Positions 18,435-26,785 of a DNA stretch of 64,000 nucleotides are shown here, one piece after another; position 1 is the stretch's first letter, and every line of letters begins with the position of its first letter. The notes beneath the pieces are model-generated. The model had not been told where the DNA came from, searched no databases, and saw only the letters and a program-made list of their open reading frames with translations. Both the position numbers and the translations under genes were made by a program. Origin of the DNA: Streptomyces cyaneus (GTDB taxonomy: Bacteria; Actinomycetota; Actinomycetes; Streptomycetales; Streptomycetaceae); NCBI RefSeq assembly GCF_004028635.1, contig NZ_ML138679.1, forward strand, positions 124,001 to 188,000, read 5' to 3'.

Positions 18435-19592
18435 TCACAGCCTCTCGATGATCGTCACATTGGCCTGCCCCCCGCCCTCGCACATCGTCTGCAGCCCGAA
18501 CCGGCCTCCGGTGCGCTCCAGTTCATGCAGGAGGGTCGTCATCAGCTTCACACCGGTCGCCCCCAGCGGATGCCCCAGAGCAATCGCACCCCCGTTGACG
18601 TTGACCTTGTCCGGGTCCGCGCCGGTCTCCTTCAGCCAGGCCAGGACGACCGGCGCGAAGGCCTCGTTGATCTCGACGAGGTCGATGTCGTCGATGGACA
18701 GGCCCGTCTTCTTCAGGGCGTGGGCGGTGGCGGGGATGGGGGCGGTGAGCATGCGGATGGGATCCTCACCGCGCACCGAGAGGTGGTGCACCCGGGCCCG
18801 GGGCGTGAGCCCATGCTCGCGCACCGCCCGCTCCGAGGCCAGCAGCATCGCCGCCGCGCCGTCGGAGACCTGCGAGGAACAGGCGGCCGTGATCGTGCCG
18901 CCGTCGATGACGGGCTTGAGCCCGGCCATCTTCTCCAGGGAGGTGTCCCGGCGCGGCCCCTCGTCGACGGCGACCTGGCCGTAGGGCACGAGCTCCCGCT
19001 CGAAGCGGCCCTCGTCGATCGCCCGCAGCGCCCGCCGGTGCGAGCGCAGCGCGAACTCCTCCTGGTCCCGCCGGCTGATCCCCCACTTGGCGGCGATCAT
19101 CTCGGCGCCGACGAACTGGTTGACGGGCTTCTCCCCGTACCGCGCCCGCCAGCCCTCGCTGCCGGCGAAGGGACCCGCGGTCAGCCCCAGCGGCTCGGCG
19201 GCCTGCCGGGTGGCGAAGGCGATGGGGATCATCGACATGTTCTGCACGCCGCCCGCGACCACCAGGTCCTGGGTGCCGGACAGCACGCCCTGCGCCGCGA
19301 AGTGCACGGCCTGCTGCGAGGACCCGCACTGCCGGTCCACGGTCACGCCCGGCACCTCCTCGGGCAGCCCGGCGGCCAGCCAGCAGGTCCGCGCGATGTC
19401 CCCGGCCTGCGGCCCCACGGCGTCCAGGCAGCCGAAGACGACGTCCTCGACGGCGGCCGGATCCATGCCCGCGCGTGAGACGAGTTCCTTGAGGACATGC
19501 GCGCCCAGGTCGGCCGGATGGACCCCGCTGAGCCCTCCTCCGCGCCGCCCGACCGGCGTACGGACCGCTTCGACTATGTAGGCCTCTGCCAT
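18435..19592 (-). CDS. fadA6: FadA6-like thiolase (acetyl-CoA acyltransferase)
   Basis: This is a 385-residue thiolase of the steroid C/D-ring pathway, expected to release acetyl-CoA after the final ring opening. The catalytic Cys89 lies in VDRQCGSSQQAV. The C-terminal half has NEAFAPVVLAW, the GGAIALGHPLGATG His motif and the second Cys in CEGGGQANV. The ATG at 19592 has GGGGAG upstream; the frame continues open further but through the kstR2 coding region. It is the last gene of the minus-strand operon ipdF-kstR2-fadA6. Confidence 0.87.
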   Translation of the reverse strand: MAEAYIVEAVRTPVGRRGGGLSGVHPADLGAHVLKELVSRAGMDPAAVEDVVFGCLDAVGPQAGDIARTCWLAAGLPEEVPGVTVDRQCGSSQQAVHFAAQGVLSGTQDLVVAGGVQNMSMIPIAFATRQAAEPLGLTAGPFAGSEGWRARYGEKPVNQFVGAEMIAAKWGISRRDQEEFALRSHRRALRAIDEGRFERELVPYGQVAVDEGPRRDTSLEKMAGLKPVIDGGTITAACSSQVSDGAAAMLLASERAVREHGLTPRARVHHLSVRGEDPIRMLTAPIPATAHALKKTGLSIDDIDLVEINEAFAPVVLAWLKETGADPDKVNVNGGAIALGHPLGATGVKLMTTLLHELERTGGRFGLQTMCEGGGQANVTIIERL

Positions 19593-19618
19593 GGCAACTC
19601 CCCAGAATCCCCATTGAG

Positions 19619-20239
19619 TTACGTGCGTACGGCGATCCCGTCCAGCACCATCGACAGGTACTGCCGGGCGATCTCCTCCGGGCTGTGCTGTCCGCCGGGC
19701 CGGTACCAGGACGCGGCGACCCACACCGTGTCGCGCACGAACCGGTAGGTGAGCCGGACGTCGAGGTCGGACCGGAACACCTCGGCCGCGACCCCACGCT
19801 CCAGCGTGGACAGCCACGCCTTCTCGAACTTGCGCTGCGACTCGGCGAGGAACGCGAACCGCTCCTGCGCCACCAGCTGTCTGTTCTCCTTCTGGTAGAT
19901 CGCGACGGCGGCCCGATGCCGGTCGATCTCCCGGAACGACTCGGTGACCAGCGCCTGAAGCGTCTCGCGCGGGTCCAGCTCGGCCTCCAGGACGGCGTCG
20001 TAACCGCTCCACAGCTCGTCGAGGAAGGTCCGCAGGATCTCCTCCAGCATCGATTCCTTGGAGTCGAAGTGGTAGTAGAGGCTGCCCGCGAGCATGCCCG
20101 CGTGGTCGGCGATCTTGCGCACGGTGGTGGCGTTGTAGCCCTGCTCGGCGAAGACCTCGGCGGCGGTGTCGAGGAGTTCGCGGCGCCTGGCGGCTGCGGC
20201 GGTCACCTGGGGCTTCTTCTTGGTCGGCACAGGGTCCAT
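19619..20239 (-). CDS. kstR2: KstR2-like TetR-family repressor
   Basis: This 206-residue TetR regulator has an N-terminal HTH (AAEVFAEQGYNATTVRKIAD then GSLYYHFDSKESML) and a ligand domain. The C-terminal stretch TYRFVRDTVWVAASWYRPGG and ARQYLSMVLDGI closely parallels mycobacterial KstR2, whose ligand is HIP-CoA. It sits between ipdF and fadA6, as in the Rv3556c-Rv3559c order. It presumably represses both divergent promoters of the module through the two 19-bp sites, including its own. Orthology rests on remembered sequence and synteny. Confidence 0.85.
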   Translation of the reverse strand: MDPVPTKKKPQVTAAAARRRELLDTAAEVFAEQGYNATTVRKIADHAGMLAGSLYYHFDSKESMLEEILRTFLDELWSGYDAVLEAELDPRETLQALVTESFREIDRHRAAVAIYQKENRQLVAQERFAFLAESQRKFEKAWLSTLERGVAAEVFRSDLDVRLTYRFVRDTVWVAASWYRPGGQHSPEEIARQYLSMVLDGIAVRT

Positions 20240-20246
20240 TGTCGTC

Positions 20247-21032
20247 CTAGGCGTGCTGGCTGCTGACGGAGACGATCTCGCCCGTCATGTACGAGGAGTA
20301 GCCGGAGGCCAGGAAGACGATCACGTTGGCCACCTCCCACGGCTCGGCGTACCGCCCGAAGGCCTCGCGGGCGGTCAGTTCCGCCAGCAGCTCGGGGGTC
20401 GTCACCTTCGCCAGGTGCGGGTGCATGGCGAGGCTCGGCGACACCGCGTTGACCCGCACCCCGTACTCGGCCGCCTCGATCGCGGCGCACCGGGTCAGCG
20501 CCATCACGCCGGCCTTCGCGGCCGCGTAGTGCGCCTGTCCGGCCTGGGCGCGCCAGCCGACGACGGAGGCGTTGTTGACGATCACGCCGCCACCGGTGTC
20601 GCGCATACGGCGCAGGGCGGCCCGGGTGCACCTGAAGGTGCCGTTCAGCGTCACGTCGAGGACCTTCGACCACTGCTCGTCGGTCATGTCGACGAGCGGT
20701 GAAGTCCCGCCGAGGCCCGCGTTGTTGACGAGGATGTCGAGCCGACCGTGCTCGCGCACGGCGGTGTCGAACAGGGCCTGCACCTGCGTCTCGTCGGTGA
20801 CGTCACAGACGACTGACCTCACCGCGCCCGCGAACTCCCGGGCCAGCTCCGCCTCGTGCTCCTTCAGTCGCCGCGCGTGCGCGTCGCTGATCAGCACGCG
20901 CGCGCCCTCTTCGAGGAAGCGGCGCGCGGTCGCCCCGCCGATGCCCGCGCCCGCCGCGGCGGTGATGACGGCCGTGCGTTCGCGGAGCAGCCCGTGCCCG
21001 GGAACGTACGTCGGCGCCTCGACGTTTGTCAT
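20247..21032 (-). CDS. ipdF: IpdF-like short-chain dehydrogenase (5-hydroxy-HIP-CoA pathway)
   Basis: This 261-residue SDR resembles Rv3559c/IpdF, which oxidises a hydroxy intermediate of HIP-CoA breakdown. It has the unusual cofactor loop TAAAGAGIGGATARRFLEEG, VNNAGLGG, VNNASVVGWRAQ with the catalytic Ser, YAAAKAGVMALTRCAAIEAAEYGV and a C-terminal SSYMTGEIVSVSSQHA. It heads the minus-strand operon and is seven bases from kstR2. It is divergent from the acyl-CoA dehydrogenase pair with an operator-like site between them. Confidence 0.87.
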   Translation of the reverse strand: MTNVEAPTYVPGHGLLRERTAVITAAAGAGIGGATARRFLEEGARVLISDAHARRLKEHEAELAREFAGAVRSVVCDVTDETQVQALFDTAVREHGRLDILVNNAGLGGTSPLVDMTDEQWSKVLDVTLNGTFRCTRAALRRMRDTGGGVIVNNASVVGWRAQAGQAHYAAAKAGVMALTRCAAIEAAEYGVRVNAVSPSLAMHPHLAKVTTPELLAELTAREAFGRYAEPWEVANVIVFLASGYSSYMTGEIVSVSSQHA

Positions 21033-21046
21033 AGCAGCACGCTAAC

Positions 21047-21065
21047 CTACCAAACACTTGTTAGG
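21047..21065. promoter_or_regulatory. KstR2-like operator, site 2
   Basis: CTACCAAACACTTGTTAGG lies between the divergent ipdF and acyl-CoA dehydrogenase genes. Read on the other strand, its core AACAAGTGTTTGGT fits the mycobacterial KstR2 consensus AnCAAGnnCTTGnT with one mismatch. It is 16/19 identical to site 1 near 14.9 kb. Confidence 0.75.
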
Positions 21066-21087
21066 GAAGATTGGGGAGGGAAGGACG

Positions 21088-22233
21088 GTGACGGTGGACC
21101 TCACGCACGCTCCGGCCGACGAGGCGTTCCGCGCCGAGGCCCGCGCCTGGCTGCACGCGCACGTGCCGCCCGATCCGCTCCCGTCCCTGGAGACCGAGGA
21201 CGGCTTCGCGGCGCACCGGGCTTGGGAGGCCGAACTCGCCGCCGACCGCTGGTCGGTGGTCAACTGGCCGGCGCCGTACGGCGGCCGGGACGCCACGCTG
21301 GTGCGGTGGCTGCTGTTCGAGGAGGAGTACTACGCGGCGGGCGCGCCGGGCCGCGTCAACCAGAACGGCATCAGCCTCCTCGCCCCGACCCTCTTCGACC
21401 ACGGCACGGAGGAGCAACGCGCGCGTGTGCTGCCGCCGATGGCAACCGGCGAGGTGGTCTGGGCGCAGGCCTGGTCGGAGCCCGAGGCCGGTTCCGACCT
21501 GGCGTCGCTGAAGTCGAGGGCCAGGCGCGCGGCGGGCGGTTGGCTGCTGTCCGGCCAGAAGACGTGGTCCTCTCGCGCGGCCTTCGCCGACCGCGCCTTC
21601 GGCCTGTTCCGCACCGACCCGGACGCGCCCAAGCCCCACCAGGGCCTGACCTACCTGATGTTCGACCTGCACGCCCCCGGTGTCACGGTCCGCCCGATCG
21701 CCCGCCTCGACGGCAAGCCCGCCTTCGCCGAGCTGTTCCTGGACGAGGTGTTCGTACCCGACGAGGACGTGATCGGCGAGCCGGGCCAGGGCTGGCGCAT
21801 CGCGATGTCGACGGCGGGCAACGAGCGGGGCCTGATGCTCCGCTCCCCCGGCCGTTTCCTCGCGAGCGCCGACCGGCTTCATCGCCTCTGGCAGGCGCAG
21901 GGCAGCCCTCAGAGCACGAAGAACCGTGTCGCCGACGCCCTGATCGGTGCCCGCGCCTACCAGCTCTTCACCTTCGCCGCCGCCTCCCGCTTCCTCGACG
22001 GCGAGTCGATCGGCCCGGAGTCCAGCCTGAACAAGGTCTTCTGGTCGGAGTACGACATCGCGCTGCACGAGACGGCCCTCGATCTGCTGGGCGCCGAGGG
22101 CGAGTTGACCGACACCGACTGGTCCGAGCGGTACGTCTTCTCCCTCGCCGGCCCCATCTACGCCGGGACGAACGAGATCCAGCGCGACATCATCGCCGAG
22201 CGACTGCTCGGCCTGCCGAAGGGGCGACGCTGA
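21088..22233 (+). CDS. Acyl-CoA dehydrogenase, FadE-type, first of a pair
   Basis: This is a 381-residue FAD-dependent acyl-CoA dehydrogenase, predicted to desaturate CoA esters in steroid C/D-ring degradation. It has the N-terminal helical domain, the middle-domain motif QAWSEPEAGSDLASL and the C-terminal GPIYAGTNEIQRDIIAERLLG. The GTG at 21088 has GGGGAGGG upstream. Its TGA overlaps the ATG of the second dehydrogenase by one base. In actinobacteria, adjacent steroid FadE genes often form alpha2beta2 enzymes, so these two probably associate. The exact equivalent among FadE30-FadE33 cannot be assigned by eye. Confidence 0.85.
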   Translation: MTVDLTHAPADEAFRAEARAWLHAHVPPDPLPSLETEDGFAAHRAWEAELAADRWSVVNWPAPYGGRDATLVRWLLFEEEYYAAGAPGRVNQNGISLLAPTLFDHGTEEQRARVLPPMATGEVVWAQAWSEPEAGSDLASLKSRARRAAGGWLLSGQKTWSSRAAFADRAFGLFRTDPDAPKPHQGLTYLMFDLHAPGVTVRPIARLDGKPAFAELFLDEVFVPDEDVIGEPGQGWRIAMSTAGNERGLMLRSPGRFLASADRLHRLWQAQGSPQSTKNRVADALIGARAYQLFTFAAASRFLDGESIGPESSLNKVFWSEYDIALHETALDLLGAEGELTDTDWSERYVFSLAGPIYAGTNEIQRDIIAERLLGLPKGRR

Positions 22234-23213
22234 TGCGGTTCCTCCTCGACGCCGAGCAGCGGGCGTTCGCCGACTCGCTGCACATGATGCTGACGGCTGC
22301 GGACACGCCGTCGGTCGTACGGGACTGGAGCCGGGGCGAGCATGCCAGTGGTCGCGCGCTGTGGTCCCGTATCGCCGAGGTCGGGGTATTCGCGCTGGCG
22401 GTTCCCGAAGCCCACGAGGGCCTGGGCCCCCGTCCCGTCGAACTCGCCGTCGCCTTCCTGGAGTTGGGCCGACACGCGGTGCCGGGGCCACTGGTGGAGA
22501 CGGTCTCGGCGGCGGCGCTGCTCGCCGACCTACCGGACCTCGGCCCGGCCAAGCGGCTCCTGCCGGCGCTGGCGACGGGCGAGGCGATGGCGACGCTGGC
22601 GTGGACAGCGCCGTACGCCCTGGACGGTGACGTGGCCACCACCCTGCTGGCCCTCACTCCCCAAGGCCTGCACCTCTCCCCCGGTCACGGCCCGGTGCGC
22701 GCCTCCCTGGACCCGGCCCGCCGCCTCAGCCCTCTCCATGCGGGCGGCGAGCTCCTCAGCCCCGACCCGCCCACCGCCCGGACGCTCACCTACGCCCGCC
22801 TCACCACCGCCGCCCAGGCCCTCGGCGTCGGTCTCGCGCTCCTCGACAGGACGGTCGCCTACGTCAAGCAGCGCACCCAGTTCGGCGCCTCCATAGGCTC
22901 GTTCCAGGCGGTCAAGCATCGTCTGGCCGACGCGAAGATCGCCCTGGAGTTCGCCCGACCTCTCCTCTTCGGCGCCGCGCTCACCCTGGCGCCCGCCGAC
23001 GTCGCCGCCGCCAAGGTCACCGCCTGCGAGGCGGCATACGCCACCGCCCGTATCGCGCTCCAGTTGCACGGCGCGATCGGGTACACGGCGGAGTACGACC
23101 TGTCGCTGTGGCTGACCAAGGCCCGCGCCCTGCGTACCGCCTGGGGCGACCCCGACGTATGCAGAGCCGAAGTACTCAGTGGTGATCGACTCAATGGTGA
23201 TCGCCGCTGGTGA
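22233..23213 (+). CDS. Acyl-CoA dehydrogenase-like subunit, second of a pair
   Basis: This is a 326-residue acyl-CoA dehydrogenase-fold protein, shorter than a standard monomer because the middle domain is reduced. RTQFGASIGSFQAVKHRLAD and the late LQLHGAIGYTAEYDLSLWL are typical of the FAD-side subunit of heterotetrameric steroid dehydrogenases. It is coupled to the preceding dehydrogenase by a TGATG junction. Its 3' end overlaps the 3' end of the convergent qcrB gene by 23 bp, leaving no room for a terminator between them. Confidence 0.83.
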   Translation: MRFLLDAEQRAFADSLHMMLTAADTPSVVRDWSRGEHASGRALWSRIAEVGVFALAVPEAHEGLGPRPVELAVAFLELGRHAVPGPLVETVSAAALLADLPDLGPAKRLLPALATGEAMATLAWTAPYALDGDVATTLLALTPQGLHLSPGHGPVRASLDPARRLSPLHAGGELLSPDPPTARTLTYARLTTAAQALGVGLALLDRTVAYVKQRTQFGASIGSFQAVKHRLADAKIALEFARPLLFGAALTLAPADVAAAKVTACEAAYATARIALQLHGAIGYTAEYDLSLWLTKARALRTAWGDPDVCRAEVLSGDRLNGDRRW

Positions 23214-24837
23214 GCTCGCGGTACTCCGCCTCCGTCGGCTTGGCGATCCGCGACTGAGGGCCGAACATGGCCTTCGCCAGCCGGGCCCGCACCCGCTGGG
23301 ACGGTGTGACCCGGCGCCGGACGCCGTTGGCGTCGACGAGCGGGCCGAGCTCGTACGGCGGATGCTCCTCGTGCTGGGTGAGGGTGAACAGCTGCCCCTG
23401 CGAAAGGGGTTCGTGGATCTCGATGTACTCGCCGTTCGGGAGCCGCTTGATGGTGCCCGTCTCCCTGCCGTGCAGCACCTTGTCCCGGTCCCGGCGCTGC
23501 AGTCCGAGACAGATGCGCTTGGTCACCACGAAGGTGACGACCGGCACGACGAAGACCGCGATCCGCACGAACCACGTGATCACGTTGATGGACAGATGCA
23601 GATGCGTGGCCACGATGTCGTTGCCGCCGCCGATCAGCAGCACCGCGTACAGGCTCAGCCAGGCCGCGCCGAGGCCGGTGCGCACGGGCATGTTGCGCGG
23701 CCGGTCGAGGATGTGGTGCTCGCGTTTGTCGCCGGTGATCCACGCCTCCAGGAAGGGGTAGAGGCCGAGCGCGAGCAGGATCAGCGGGAAGAGCGAGAAG
23801 GGGATGAAGACGCCCAGTTCCAGGGTGTGGCCCCAGGCGTTGAGCTCCCATCCCGGCATCACCCGGATCAGGCCCTCGGAGAAGCCCAGGTACCAGTCGG
23901 GCTGGGCGCCCGTGGTCACCATGTCGGGGCGATAGGGCCCGAAGGCCCAGACCGGGTTGATGCTGGCGATGCCGCCCATGAGCGCCAGTACGCCGAAGAC
24001 CAGGAAGAAGAAGCCGCCCGCCTTGGCCATGTACACCGGCAGGAAGGGCATGCCCACGACCGTCTTCTGGTCGCGGCCGGGGCCCGGGTACTGCGTGTGC
24101 TTGTGGTAGAAGACCAGGATCAGATGGGCGACCACCAGGCCGAGCATGATCCCGGGCAGCAGCAGGATGTGGATCGGGTAGAGGCGGGCGATGAAGTCCT
24201 CCCCGGGGAACTCCCCGCCGAAGAGGAAGAACGCCACATACGTCCCCACGATCGGGATCGACAGGATCGCGCCGTGGGCGAACCGCAGGCCGGTGCCGGA
24301 CAGCAGGTCGTCGGGGAGGGAGTAGCCGGTCAGGCCGGTGATGATGCCGAGCATCAGCAGGGTCCAGCCGAACACCCAGTTCAGCTCGCGCGGCTTGCGG
24401 AAGGCGCCGGTGAAGAACACCCGCATCATGTGCACGAGCATGCCGGTGACGAAGACCAGCGCCGCCCAGTGGTGGATCTGCCGGATGAGCAGCCCGCCGC
24501 GCACCTCGAAGCTGATGTCGAGCGTGGACTCGTACGCCCTGGTCATCAGGATGCCGTTGAGGGGCTCGTAGGTGCCGTTGTAGACGACCTCGTTGGTGCT
24601 GGGTTCGAAGAACAGGGTGAGGTAGACGCCGGTGAGGATCAGGACGAGGAAGCTGTAGAGGCAGACCTCGCCCAGCATGAACGACCAGTGGTCCGGAAAG
24701 ACCTTGCGCATGTTGGCCTTGGCCAGCGCGTAGATGCCGAGCCGCCCGTCGGCCCAGTCGGCGATCTTCTCGCCCTTGCCGGGAGCCTCCCCGCGCGCGG
24801 CTCCCGCCCCGTCGTTCCCCGATCGTGCGCCGTCCAT
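23191..24837 (-). CDS. Orphan menaquinol-cytochrome c reductase cytochrome b subunit (QcrB-type)
   Basis: This 548-residue membrane protein is an actinobacterial-type cytochrome b of the bc1 complex. Helix B carries RQIHHWAALVFVTGMLVHMMR and a later helix has LVVAHLILVFYHKHTQ, giving the paired heme-ligand histidines. The quinol-site region INPVWAFGPYRPD and QPDWYLGFSEGLIR are intact. The long charged C-terminus is normal for actinobacteria. No qcrA, qcrC or ctaE genes are adjacent, so it is a second, isolated copy. The ATG at 24837 is chosen from MDGARSGND; the N-terminal Gly/Ala-rich tail precedes the conserved ADWADGRLG. Confidence 0.88.
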   Translation of the reverse strand: MDGARSGNDGAGAARGEAPGKGEKIADWADGRLGIYALAKANMRKVFPDHWSFMLGEVCLYSFLVLILTGVYLTLFFEPSTNEVVYNGTYEPLNGILMTRAYESTLDISFEVRGGLLIRQIHHWAALVFVTGMLVHMMRVFFTGAFRKPRELNWVFGWTLLMLGIITGLTGYSLPDDLLSGTGLRFAHGAILSIPIVGTYVAFFLFGGEFPGEDFIARLYPIHILLLPGIMLGLVVAHLILVFYHKHTQYPGPGRDQKTVVGMPFLPVYMAKAGGFFFLVFGVLALMGGIASINPVWAFGPYRPDMVTTGAQPDWYLGFSEGLIRVMPGWELNAWGHTLELGVFIPFSLFPLILLALGLYPFLEAWITGDKREHHILDRPRNMPVRTGLGAAWLSLYAVLLIGGGNDIVATHLHLSINVITWFVRIAVFVVPVVTFVVTKRICLGLQRRDRDKVLHGRETGTIKRLPNGEYIEIHEPLSQGQLFTLTQHEEHPPYELGPLVDANGVRRRVTPSQRVRARLAKAMFGPQSRIAKPTEAEYRELTSGDHH

Positions 24838-24922
24838 ACGTCGTCGCCTCCCCGCCGGATCAACCACAGGGTGACACGGCCCCCTGGGCCACGCCAACGG
24901 GGCGAACACCCCGGCTCACACG

Positions 24923-25648
24923 TCAGTGCGGCCGTACGATCCCCCGCGCCCGGGCCGCCGCCAGCCACTTCGGGAACTCCCCGACGAGGCGGTCGTACAA
25001 CTCGGTGTCGGAGACCTTGCGCGGATCCGAACCGGCGTGGAAGAACCCGGCGTTGTCGACCACCCGCTTCTCCGGCACCGCCAGTTCGTCGAGCTTGCGC
25101 AGGAAGTCGAACTGCCGGCTGGTCGGGTCGCCGAAGCCGATGAACTGCCAGAACAGCGGGAGCGTGGCCGCCTTGCACAGATACCGTTCCGCGGCGAGCT
25201 TGTTGATGGGGCCGCCGTCGGTCTGGAACACGACGAGGGCGGGGGCCTTCGACCCGCTGTCCAGGTAGTGGTCGATGACGGCGTCCATGGCCAGGTGGTA
25301 GCTGGTCTTGCCCATGTGCCCGAGGCCGGACACGATCCGCTCGATCCGCCCCTGGTGGTCGGCCAGCGCGATGTCGGTCTCGGCGTCGACGTCGGTGGAG
25401 AAGAACACCACCGGCACGGTCCCGTCGTCATCGAAGTGCGCCGACAGCCCGAGCACCCGGTCGGCGAGCGCCTGCACGCTGCCGTCCTTGTAGTACGGCT
25501 TCATCGACCCCGAGTAGTCGACGACCAGATACACCGCGGCCCGCGCCCCGGCCAGCCCGTGCTTGTGCAGCGACACCCCGGCGCTCTTGTACAGGCTGAC
25601 CAGTGCGGGCGCGGTCTCCTCGACCTTGCGGAGACTGATCGCGGCCAT
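24923..25648 (-). CDS. vWA-domain protein (TerF/TerY-like)
   Basis: This 241-residue von Willebrand factor A domain protein has the MIDAS metal site DYSGSM near residue 44, a conserved Thr in KTSYHLAMDAV and an Asp in VVFQTDGGP. PLFWQFIGFG and DELAVPEKRVVDNAGFFH are typical of actinobacterial TerF-like vWA proteins linked to tellurium or stress islands. No other ter genes are visible here. GGGGGAGAG precedes the ATG. Its partners and function are unknown; it is on the same strand as qcrB, 85 bp upstream of it. Confidence 0.8.
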   Translation of the reverse strand: MAAISLRKVEETAPALVSLYKSAGVSLHKHGLAGARAAVYLVVDYSGSMKPYYKDGSVQALADRVLGLSAHFDDDGTVPVVFFSTDVDAETDIALADHQGRIERIVSGLGHMGKTSYHLAMDAVIDHYLDSGSKAPALVVFQTDGGPINKLAAERYLCKAATLPLFWQFIGFGDPTSRQFDFLRKLDELAVPEKRVVDNAGFFHAGSDPRKVSDTELYDRLVGEFPKWLAAARARGIVRPH

Positions 25649-25792
25649 ATGCTCTCCCCCTCGTGCATGGTGCGGCTGCCGAGGTTACGGCACCATTGGC
25701 CCCGCCTCTCCCTCCGTCCACAGGTGTTCGCTATTTTGTTCGCCGCCGTCCCCACCGGCTCACCGTTCGTCCCGTCTTCCTAGGAGCCGGCT

Positions 25793-26785
25793 GTGGAGTC
25801 CGAGGCCACCGAGCCCACCAAGTCCACCGAGCCCACCGTCACCACCGAGTCCGCAGACCCCACCGAGTCCACCGTCACCACCTGCTATCGCCACCCCAAG
25901 GTCGAGTCCTACGTCCGCTGCACCCGCTGCGACCGGTTCATCTGCCCGGACTGCATGCGGGAGGCGGCCGTCGGCCACCAGTGCGTGGAGTGCGTGAAGG
26001 AAGGGTCGCGGTCGGTGCGGCAGGCCCGGACGGTCGTCGGCGGACGGATCGCCGCGACACCACTGGTGACCTCCGTGCTCATCGGGCTCAACGTCCTCGC
26101 CTACCTGGCCGAGGTGGTGCGCCCGGAGATCCTGGACCGGTTCGCGATGCTCAGCGCCCGGCTGGTCGGGCCGGACGGCGGCTACTACGTCTACGAGCCC
26201 GGCCACCCGTCGGACTTCCACGCCGAGGGCGTGGTCGCCGGCCAGTGGGACCGGCTGCTGACCAGCGGATTCCTCCACACGCCGCCGACGGAGGGCACCT
26301 TCGGGCTGCTGCACATCGTGATGAACATGCTCTCGCTGTGGCAGCTCGGCCGGGTCGTCGAGCCCATGCTGGGCCGGATCCGGTACGTCGCGCTCTACCT
26401 GCTGGCGACGCTGGGCGGTTCGGTGTTCGAGCTGCTGCTCACCGATCTGCACGTGGAGTCGGTCGGCGCGTCGGGCGCGATCTTCGGCCTCGGTGCCGCG
26501 TACTACGTCCTCGCCCGCCGCGTCGGCGCCGACATGCGCGCGGTCACCCGTTTCATGACGTTCCTGCTGCTGTGGCTGCTGCTCTCCGCGGGCTTCACCT
26601 CCTGGCAGGGCCACCTCGGCGGACTGCTGACGGGAGCAGCGGTCACCCTCGCCTACGCGTACGCCCCGCGCGGGCCGCGCCAAGCCCTGATCCAGGCGGC
26701 CGCCTGCGTGGGCGTACTGGTGCTGCTGGCGGCGGTCGCGTTCGCCAAGGTTGCGGAGCTGACCGGCACAGGGGTGGCGCAGTGA
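25793..26785 (+). CDS. Rhomboid-family intramembrane serine protease
   Basis: This 330-residue membrane protease has an N-terminal cytoplasmic B-box-like zinc finger (CYRHP, CTRC, CPDC, HQCVEC at residues 31-67). Six or more transmembrane helices follow. The catalytic dyad is Ser227 (GASG) and His274 (WQGHLGGLLTG); HIVMNM supplies the His174/Asn178 oxyanion residues. An acidic Thr/Glu-rich tail precedes the zinc finger. The GTG at 25793 follows AGGAG. The stop overlaps the chitosanase GTG (GTGA). Confidence 0.9.
   Translation: MESEATEPTKSTEPTVTTESADPTESTVTTCYRHPKVESYVRCTRCDRFICPDCMREAAVGHQCVECVKEGSRSVRQARTVVGGRIAATPLVTSVLIGLNVLAYLAEVVRPEILDRFAMLSARLVGPDGGYYVYEPGHPSDFHAEGVVAGQWDRLLTSGFLHTPPTEGTFGLLHIVMNMLSLWQLGRVVEPMLGRIRYVALYLLATLGGSVFELLLTDLHVESVGASGAIFGLGAAYYVLARRVGADMRAVTRFMTFLLLWLLLSAGFTSWQGHLGGLLTGAAVTLAYAYAPRGPRQALIQAAACVGVLVLLAAVAFAKVAELTGTGVAQ

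Noticed and set aside
20856..23213. 785-codon plus-strand frame through ipdF and both acyl-CoA dehydrogenases
   Set aside because: Only its 3' part is real (the second dehydrogenase from 22233); the rest is out of frame with the first dehydrogenase.
24923..25648. Complete tellurium-resistance (ter) island
   Set aside because: Only one vWA TerF-like gene is present; no TerD, TerC or TerB-type proteins are adjacent.
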